The notes under the pieces were generated by a model. That model was not told the origin of the DNA. It saw only the letters and a list, made by a program, of their open reading frames with translations, and did not search any database. Positions 1-6,144 of a stretch of 6,144 nt of DNA are shown piece after piece. Origin of the DNA: Archangium sp. (GTDB lineage Bacteria; Myxococcota; Myxococcia; Myxococcales; Myxococcaceae); contig JAEUJR010000076.1 of the NCBI GenBank assembly GCA_016793585.1, forward strand, positions 1 to 6,144. The letters run 5' to 3'. Position 1 is the stretch's first letter. Each line of letters begins with the position of its first letter. Position numbers and translations under genes: made by a program.

Positions 1-66
1 TGTTGTGACGGGCGCTCGGCACGAATGGCGCGAACGCGCGCGGCGCTTCGACCCGCGTCGAGGCGC
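1..66. other. Left-edge sequence with no supported feature
   Basis: These 66 bases lie downstream of the DUF4291 stop. A very short GC inverted repeat (GCGC/GCGC around GAAC, 28-39) is present, but no T tract follows it on the minus strand, so no terminator is called. No gene is supported here. Confidence 0.4.
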
Positions 67-624
67 TCAGCTCGAAGATGCGCGTGATTCCTTCGTCAGC
101 ACGAGCTCGCGCTCGACGGGCAGCAGCCGCTCGACCTGCGCCCACTCACCGTCGCGCCGCAGCGCACGCAGCTTCGACACCAGCGGCGTGACGTCGTCGA
201 TGGCGGCGATCCACTCCGAGGCGTAGCGCTTCGCCAGGTCTCGGCCGATGCCGAGCTGAATGGTGCGGTGGTTCAACTTGCCACCGCGCATCGTTCGCTC
301 CGGGTCCCACTGCACGAGGGCCCGGGCCGACTTCAGCGCTTCAGGGTGGCCATGGGTGGGCACCGCCATCACCACCAGCGCCTCGAACGCGGCCCGGTGC
401 ATTCGCACGGCGAGCACGCGCTCCTGGTTCGCCTTCGTGGCCCAGCCGCAGCGCTCCATCATCCACAAGAACGAGGGCTTCACCCACGTCATGCGTTCGA
501 ACGAGAAGGGCGCGACGAAGCGCTGCGCGGCGATCGCTGCGTCGGCGATGGCGTGGGAATACGCCTGGTAGACGACGACGGTGCGCGCATCGTGCAGCGC
601 GCGGAGTTGGTGCGTGGGGACCAT
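67..624 (-). CDS. DUF4291 family protein, function unknown
   Basis: The 185-residue protein matches the DUF4291 family over almost its full length, which is close to the family's usual size. Characteristic stretches are VVVYQAYSHAIADAA (16-30), RMTWVKPSFLWMMERCGWATK (44-64, with the tryptophan-rich core), QERVLAVRM (67-75), LVQWDPER (103-110), RTIQLGIG (120-127) and DDVTPLV (143-149). No biochemical role is established for this family that I can state with confidence, and no obvious catalytic motif stands out. No signal peptide or membrane segment is visible. The ATG at 622-624 is preceded by AGGGG only one base away, a weak ribosome site, but the conserved family sequence starts within ten residues of it. 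It lies 43 bases after the REC-HDOD gene on the same strand. Read-through from the signalling cassette is possible, but the gap leaves room for an independent unit. A functional link to the FIST system is not shown by the sequence. Confidence 0.92.
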   Translation of the reverse strand: MVPTHQLRALHDARTVVVYQAYSHAIADAAIAAQRFVAPFSFERMTWVKPSFLWMMERCGWATKANQERVLAVRMHRAAFEALVVMAVPTHGHPEALKSARALVQWDPERTMRGGKLNHRTIQLGIGRDLAKRYASEWIAAIDDVTPLVSKLRALRRDGEWAQVERLLPVERELVLTKESRASSS

Positions 625-667
625 GCCCCTGTGACGACCGGCGCAAGAGTCTCTGACACTCTTTGTC
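625..667 (-). other. Short gap with a weak hairpin between the REC-HDOD and DUF4291 genes
   Basis: AAGAGT (645-650) and ACTCTT (658-663) form an exact 6-bp inverted repeat with a seven-base loop. On the minus strand the stem is followed by GCGCC, not by a T tract, so it is not a normal intrinsic terminator. It could slow or process the transcript between the signalling cassette and the last gene, or be chance. Confidence 0.25.
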
Positions 668-1863
668 TCAGGCGGCCTTGGAGGGCGGGTGCTGGCAGCG
701 GTGCTCCGAGGCCCAGCGCGCGGCGAACGCCCTGACGGTGGGCAGCAGCGACGCGACGCCGAGCTGGGTGGCCAGGGCGTCGGCGCGCGCCGGCTCGAGG
801 CCGCACACGGCTTCTTCTTCGAGCATCACCGCCAGCGCCGTCGCGGTGCGGGCGTCGAGCGCGGCGTCGGGCGCGGGAGGCTCTTCGTGCCAGCGCACCG
901 CGTTCACCACCGTGCTCGGAATGCGCCACAGCCCCAGCAGCACGGCCGCGACCTCGGCGTGGGTGGTGCCGAAGCGTTGGCGCTCGAGCTCGTTGAGCTG
1001 CGCACGGCCCGTCATCGCGCCGGCCCACACCTCGCGGTAGTCGTCGGGCCGCTTCCAGGCGAGCGCGTACACGCCAATCTCGGTGAGCAGCGCCGCCTCG
1101 GAGGCGAGGTGCGTGACGGGGCTGCCTTCGGTGACGAGGCGGGCGAGCTGGGCACGGAACAGGCCGCGCTGGCGTACGTCGTCGAGCAGCCCCAGGGCGT
1201 CGGCCGCGGGGAAGAGCTCGGCCAACAGCACCAGCTCGCGCAGCCGCTCGAAGCCGAGCAGCACGATGGCCTCACGCACGTTCGCCACTGCGCGCGGCAG
1301 CCCGAAGAAGGCCGAGTTCACGAAGCGCAACACCGACGAGGTGAGCACCAGGTCGTCGGCGATGAGGCGGGCCACTTCGTCGCTCGACGAGTTCGGCCGG
1401 TCGATGACGTCGGTGACGCGATGGTAGACGTCGGGAGAGACGGGCAGTTGCCCGAGCCCTGCCACCAGCGTTCGCGCGGGCTCGTGTTGCAGCGACTCGC
1501 ACAGCCGGCAGCACTCCTCGACCGCGGCCATGATGGCGCCCGCGCTCGACGGCTTGGTGAGGAACTGGTGCGACACCGAGGCGAGGCGGTGGCCCGTCTT
1601 CGCGTCGGTCTGCCCCGACAACACCAGGCGCACCGCCAGCGGCTGCTTCTCGACCGCGGCCTTCAGCACCGCCTCGCCATCGACGTCGGGCATGCGCGCG
1701 TCAGAGACGATGGCGTGAAACATCTTGCCCGAGTCCAGCGCCTCGAGCGCCGCACGGCCGCCGTGGGCCACCTCGACCTCCCACGACTCGCGCCACGGGC
1801 GCAGCACCTTCTTGAGCCCATCGAGCAGGGCGCGCTCGTCGTCGACCAGGAGCAGGCGCCGCA

Positions 1864-1864
<1 letters not shown>
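668..1864 (-). CDS. Response regulator with REC receiver and HDOD output domain
   Basis: The 398-residue protein has an N-terminal receiver domain (about 1-118) with every expected residue, counted from the ATG: D8/D9 in LLVDDE, phospho-acceptor D55 in VSDARMPD, S83 in LVLSGQ and K104 in LTKPSS. An HDOD domain (about 130-325) follows, recognised by LPVSPDVYHRV, the L-LTSSVLRFVNSAFFG stretch, IVLLGFERLRELVL and the closing RFGTTHAEVAAVLLGLWRIP with VRWHEEP. Where catalytic HD-domain proteins have an HDIG motif, this one reads LLTEIG, so phosphodiesterase activity is unlikely. HDOD domains generally work as signalling modules rather than hydrolases. There is no DNA-binding domain, so output is presumably by protein contact. 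The start region reads GTGATG: GTG at 1865-1867 or ATG at 1862-1864 are both possible. I chose ATG because an AAAGG sequence lies seven bases before it and MRRLLLVDDE is a normal receiver start. Either choice overlaps the upstream kinase stop, implying coupled translation and pairing with that kinase. Confidence 0.95.
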
Positions 1865-3279
<1,415 letters not shown>

Positions 3280-3280
3280 G

Positions 3281-4408
3281 TCAGCCCTCCATGAACGTCG
3301 TCACCGTCATCGTCTGGTTGTGAAGCTGGCAGGGCGCGTCGGTGGTGTTCGGCGCGAGCTCTCCGTACGAGTAGAAGCCGGTGGTGGTGACGCCGTCGCC
3401 GAGCACGCTGCGCACGGCCTCGACCTCTTCTTCGACGCGCTGCTTGAGAATCAGCTTTCGCCCCACGCAGCTGACGAGCAGCGCGAAGCCGGGCGCGGTG
3501 TGCGAGGTGCCCAGGCTGGCGGTCGCGGCGCCTTCGCCGGCCGCGATGATGCGCTCGAAGTTGGCGCGCATGAGCTGGGCGCTGCTACCGACGGTCACGT
3601 CTCCGGCGAACGTCATGGTGCCCGTCGCCTCGTCGACGCCGAGAATGGTGCGCACCACGGGCGCAGAGCCATCGCCGGTCTGCACCACGAGGGGGAAGAG
3701 CAGGGCGCTCGAGGGCAGGCCCTGCGCCTGCGGGCCCAGGTAGCGTTTGTAGAGGGCGAGGGCCGGCTCTCCGTCGAGCTCTTCGAGCACGTTGCCGCGC
3801 GACTTGGTGACGCGCCGCTGCGGGCCGAACGGGTCCCACCCGCCGAGGCTGCCGGTGCCGATGGAGATGGCTCCCGTGAAGCCCAGCACCGAGATGCAGT
3901 CGTCGCGCACCTCGCCGGCGTGCACCACCACCGTGCGCTTCATCGCCGCGCCATCACCCGAGAGGCCTCCGCTGAGCGTGACCTTCGGAGGCAGCCCGGC
4001 CACGAGCCCTCGCGCGAGCTCACTGCCGTTCACCTTCAGCCCGTCGCTGAGCACGAACGCGTGTTTGAGGTCGGGCGTCGTCAGGCGTTGTGCGAGCAGC
4101 TTGCCGAGCGCGGTGGCGTCGTGGGCCTCGGACAGCCGCGCCGAGGTCGAGACGATGTGTGACCGTTCGAGCCAGAGCGCCGTGGCCACCACGGTGTCGT
4201 CGTGAACGTTCGAGCCTTCGATCTCTCCGGCGGTGCTGCAGCCGAAGAAGCGCTCGCGCGGCAGGTGGGCGCCCAGCGTCACGATGGCGTCGCTCTCTTC
4301 GAGCGCCGCACGCCCACCGAAGAGGAAGACCACCGTGGGGGGCTCGTCGCCTGCGTCGATGGCCGGCCACCCCTGGCCTGCGCGCCAGTGCCACTGTTTC
4401 GTTCGCAT
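3281..4408 (-). CDS. FIST_N-FIST_C sensory domain protein
   Basis: The 375-residue protein consists of a FIST_N domain (about residues 24-215) followed by FIST_C (about 215-365). These paired domains are proposed to bind small ligands such as amino acids and are found alone or with kinases and chemoreceptors. Diagnostic stretches counted from the ATG are GCSTAGEI (56-63), GGLSGDG (147-153), GFYSYGEL (344-351) and LHNQTMT (362-368). An N-terminal WHWRAGQGW also fits the family start. Signal peptide and membrane segments are absent, so it should act in the cytoplasm. An in-frame TTG at 4424-4426 would add six residues. I prefer the ATG because the family's conserved start follows it directly and the TTG has no visible ribosome site; the ATG has only a purine run (AAGGG) one base away, which is unusually close. 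The stop lies one base before the GTG of the downstream histidine kinase, so FIST probably supplies the input for that kinase. The ligand is unknown. Confidence 0.94.
   Translation of the reverse strand: MRTKQWHWRAGQGWPAIDAGDEPPTVVFLFGGRAALEESDAIVTLGAHLPRERFFGCSTAGEIEGSNVHDDTVVATALWLERSHIVSTSARLSEAHDATALGKLLAQRLTTPDLKHAFVLSDGLKVNGSELARGLVAGLPPKVTLSGGLSGDGAAMKRTVVVHAGEVRDDCISVLGFTGAISIGTGSLGGWDPFGPQRRVTKSRGNVLEELDGEPALALYKRYLGPQAQGLPSSALLFPLVVQTGDGSAPVVRTILGVDEATGTMTFAGDVTVGSSAQLMRANFERIIAAGEGAATASLGTSHTAPGFALLVSCVGRKLILKQRVEEEVEAVRSVLGDGVTTTGFYSYGELAPNTTDAPCQLHNQTMTVTTFMEG
3285..3290 (-). promoter_or_regulatory. Ribosome binding site of the histidine kinase
   Basis: GGAGGG on the minus strand lies five bases before a GTG at 3277-3279 and inside the last codons of the FIST gene. 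It is the strongest Shine-Dalgarno sequence in the window. It fixes the GTG as the kinase start and indicates translational coupling to FIST. Confidence 0.8.
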
Positions 4409-4422
4409 GCCCTTCGAACGAA
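4398..4422 (-). promoter_or_regulatory. Perfect 8-bp inverted repeat flanking the probable FIST start codon
   Basis: TTCGTTCG (4398-4405) and CGAACGAA (4415-4422) are exact reverse complements separated by nine bases. In the minus-strand transcript the nine-base loop is AAGGGCATG, which ends in the probable FIST start codon (4406-4408) and includes a purine-rich run just before it. In RNA this could be a hairpin that exposes or hides the start. In DNA it could be an operator-like dyad. The downstream arm is also coding sequence (residues 2-4). The repeat is seen directly; the function is inferred. Confidence 0.4.
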
Positions 4423-4527
4423 GCAAGTGAGGTGCCGCGTCACTCCCCGTGGAGAGCGGCGAGCCGCTGGCGAGTCAACGACGCCCAATGGGGTCGACGC
4501 CGACTCCAGCGCACGTGACGACGTGGA
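4409..4527 (-). other. Intergenic gap between the LarA-like and FIST genes
   Basis: This stretch of about 119 bases is the longest gap in the window and the most likely place for the promoter of the signalling cassette. Read on the minus strand, it contains TTGACT (4473-4478), which resembles a -35 box, but no convincing -10 box at 16-18 bases. It also contains two small GC hairpins: AGCGG/CCGCT around CTCG (4455-4468) and a bulged 7-bp stem around ATT (4479-4496). Neither is followed by a T tract, so I do not call an intrinsic terminator. A promoter here is an inference from the layout. Confidence 0.35.
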
Positions 4528-6141
4528 TCAGAGACGAACGTCGGTCTGGAGGATGGGCGGAATCTTCACGAAGCTGATGCTGGCGCTGCGCCCCATGAAG
4601 CCGCGCGCCTCTTCGATGGCCTCGCTGAGCGTGTCGGTGCGGTCCCAGCCCATGATGGCGGGCACGTGGTTGTTGTCGGCGCCCGCGGCGATGACCTTGC
4701 CGACGTGCTGGCGCCCGTTCTCGCCCCAGTACCACATGTAGAAGGGGTGAGCGCCGTGGTACGCGTGGCCCTTGCGGTAGAGGTGCACGTACGACGGGTT
4801 GGTGGCGAACTCGCGCTCGTACTTGTGCTCGAGCTTCATCGCGTCGCGCGTCTCGGGCAGCAGGCGGTTGAAGAACTCGATGTACGGCGCGTGGTGCTCG
4901 GGGTCGAACTCGTCGTAGCAGGGGTGCGTGAAGATGATGACGCCGCCCTTCTTCACGAGCGGCACGCCGCGGTTCAGGTTGAAGAGGTAGCCCAGCGCCA
5001 TCACCTGCACGAGCAGCGGGTTCAGAATGCTGTTCACGTTGTAGGGCGAGACGTACGGCATGCCGAAGATGACGATGTCGCTCTGGCCCTGCACGGGCAC
5101 CGAGTACTGCTTCCACGACATCTCGAGCGTCTTCTCGTGCGTGGGCTCGGTGGCGCCGGCGAACACGCCCGTGACGTCGTAGGGCGCGGCGATGTTGAAG
5201 AAGAGCTTGCGCTTCATGGCTCGCGGCATCTTCGAGAGCCCGTACTTGAACGACTGCAGCTTCAAGCGATCGAACTCGGTGAAGTCCTCCTCCTTCTTCA
5301 TGAGGAAGCCGACCGGCTCTTCGAACATGCGGTTGTTGATGGTCGTCTCGATGTGGAAGACCTTCACGTTCTTGTCGATGACGCGGCCGATGCGCTCGGT
5401 CGAGCGGTGCAGCTTCGAACGTGACGGCTCCATGTACGACTCGGTGTCACGAATCGTCTGGGCGTTGTGGTGCGCGCGGAGCGAGGCGTAGTTCGTCAGG
5501 CCCGTGCCGACCGACTTGTGCCCACCGTCCATGGGGACGAGGTTGATGTTCACGTAGATGAGCAGGTCGGACTCGGCCGCGCGCCGGTTGATGGCGACGA
5601 CCTCGTTGTGGGCCGTGCGCTCGAGCTCGACGATGCCGTCGGGGTCTTCGGCGTCGTGGTTGTAGTAACGGTCGGGGTAGTAGGCGTCGAAGATCTTCTC
5701 GCCGACCATGCGCTTCATCTCGGCCTCGGTCATGCGCCGGTGCAGGGCGTTGGCGATGATGAGGTGCACGTCGTCGACGCCGGAGTCGGCCAGCAGCTCG
5801 AGCACGATCTCGAGCACGGCCTGGCGCACGTCGGGCGTCTTCATGGGCGGCAGCGGCAACGAGATGTCGTCGAGCGCGACCGAGACCTTCATGCCCGGCT
5901 TGAGCAGGGCGTGGAGCGGGTCCATGCCCTCGGGGTGGTTGATGGCGTACCGAATGGCGGCCTTCAGGTTGGGCACGCCCTCGAGCGGCGGGCGCGAGCA
6001 GATGACGCGCGTGCCGACGGGCAGGTCTTCGACCCAGAAGTCCTCTCCGTAGAACATCACCCGGGGCGGGCTGCCCTTCTCGGTGATGATGATGTGGCTC
6101 TCTTCGTCGTAGAGCTTCTTCAGGGTCTTCAGAGGGCGCAT
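4528..6141 (-). CDS. LarA/DUF2088-like protein (nickel-dependent 2-hydroxyacid racemase family), divergent
   Basis: The 537-residue protein resembles the lactate racemase LarA family, whose members interconvert D- and L-2-hydroxyacids with a covalently bound nickel-pincer nucleotide. Residues 91-98 (DDISLPLP) match the family's D-x-T-R-P-x-P loop. Residues 131-136 (NALHRR) match the G-T/S-H-R loop, so H134 corresponds to the catalytic H108 of Lactobacillus plantarum Lar[11 protein letters not shown] (206-215) matches GGRKSVLPGI, which makes K209 the likely cofactor-attachment lysine. H225 lies 16 residues later, the same spacing as the nickel ligand H200 from K184. The position of LarA's second catalytic histidine, ten residues before the lysine, falls in YVNIN and holds no histidine. 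The arginine of the first loop appears as L95. The protein is about 110 residues longer than typical LarA, with extra sequence around 230-345 and a His/aromatic-rich stretch at 460-473. I see no signal peptide or membrane segment, so it is probably cytoplasmic. The ATG lies three bases from the window edge; its ribosome site is not visible and a longer N-terminus cannot be excluded. No larB, larC or larE cofactor gene is in view. Family membership is fairly secure; the substrate is unknown. Confidence 0.85.
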   Translation of the reverse strand: MRPLKTLKKLYDEESHIIITEKGSPPRVMFYGEDFWVEDLPVGTRVICSRPPLEGVPNLKAAIRYAINHPEGMDPLHALLKPGMKVSVALDDISLPLPPMKTPDVRQAVLEIVLELLADSGVDDVHLIIANALHRRMTEAEMKRMVGEKIFDAYYPDRYYNHDAEDPDGIVELERTAHNEVVAINRRAAESDLLIYVNINLVPMDGGHKSVGTGLTNYASLRAHHNAQTIRDTESYMEPSRSKLHRSTERIGRVIDKNVKVFHIETTINNRMFEEPVGFLMKKEEDFTEFDRLKLQSFKYGLSKMPRAMKRKLFFNIAAPYDVTGVFAGATEPTHEKTLEMSWKQYSVPVQGQSDIVIFGMPYVSPYNVNSILNPLLVQVMALGYLFNLNRGVPLVKKGGVIIFTHPCYDEFDPEHHAPYIEFFNRLLPETRDAMKLEHKYEREFATNPSYVHLYRKGHAYHGAHPFYMWYWGENGRQHVGKVIAAGADNNHVPAIMGWDRTDTLSEAIEEARGFMGRSASISFVKIPPILQTDVRL

Positions 6142-6144
6142 CGC

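Noticed and set aside
494..503. Palindrome CGTTCGAACG resembling the arms of the FIST-start repeat
   Set aside because: It lies inside the conserved SFERM codons of the DUF4291 gene and is explained by coding sequence; the shared bases are short enough to be chance.
4450..4480. Possible sigma-70-type promoter built on TTGACT
   Set aside because: No acceptable -10 hexamer is found at 16-18 bases; the best candidate (TCTCCA) matches the consensus poorly.
4455..4496. Possible intrinsic terminator after the LarA-like gene
   Set aside because: Two small GC stems are present but neither is followed by a T tract, and one contains a bulge.
4666..5424. Plus-strand open frame of 252 codons opposite the LarA-like gene
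   Set aside because: It is a Val/Leu/His-rich antisense shadow of a gene with clear family motifs.

Overview
The window is very GC-rich and densely coded. Five genes all lie on the minus strand, with only about 0-120 bases between them. The strong GC bias at third codon positions, the frequent GTG starts and the signalling repertoire (FIST protein, soluble PAS histidine kinase, REC-HDOD regulator) fit a Myxococcota / deltaproteobacterial-type chromosome. No marker gene fixes the taxon, so this is an inference. There is no RNA gene, CRISPR array, insertion sequence or sign of recent transfer.

In the direction of transcription (high to low coordinates), the first gene (4528-6141) encodes a 537-residue LarA/DUF2088-like protein related to nickel-pincer-dependent 2-hydroxyacid racemases. 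It keeps the residues expected for cofactor attachment and nickel binding. By my hand alignment it lacks one of the two catalytic histidines and the substrate-side arginine of lactate racemase.

After a gap of about 119 bases comes a compact signalling cassette: a FIST_N-FIST_C ligand-sensing protein (3281-4408), a soluble PAS-histidine kinase (1864-3279) and a REC-HDOD response regulator (668-1864). The FIST stop and the kinase GTG are separated by one base. The kinase stop overlaps the regulator start. The three are therefore very probably co-transcribed and translationally coupled. The likely flow is a cytoplasmic ligand sensed by FIST, autophosphorylation of the kinase, phosphotransfer to REC, and output through HDOD. 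There is no DNA-binding domain and no membrane segment anywhere in the chain.

A DUF4291 protein of unknown function (67-624) follows 43 bases further on and may be the last gene of the same transcript. The remaining 66 bases at the left edge show nothing convincing.

The points most worth a second look are the altered active site of the LarA-like protein, the wholly soluble FIST/kinase/HDOD cassette, and a perfect 8-bp inverted repeat whose 9-base loop contains the likely FIST start codon.
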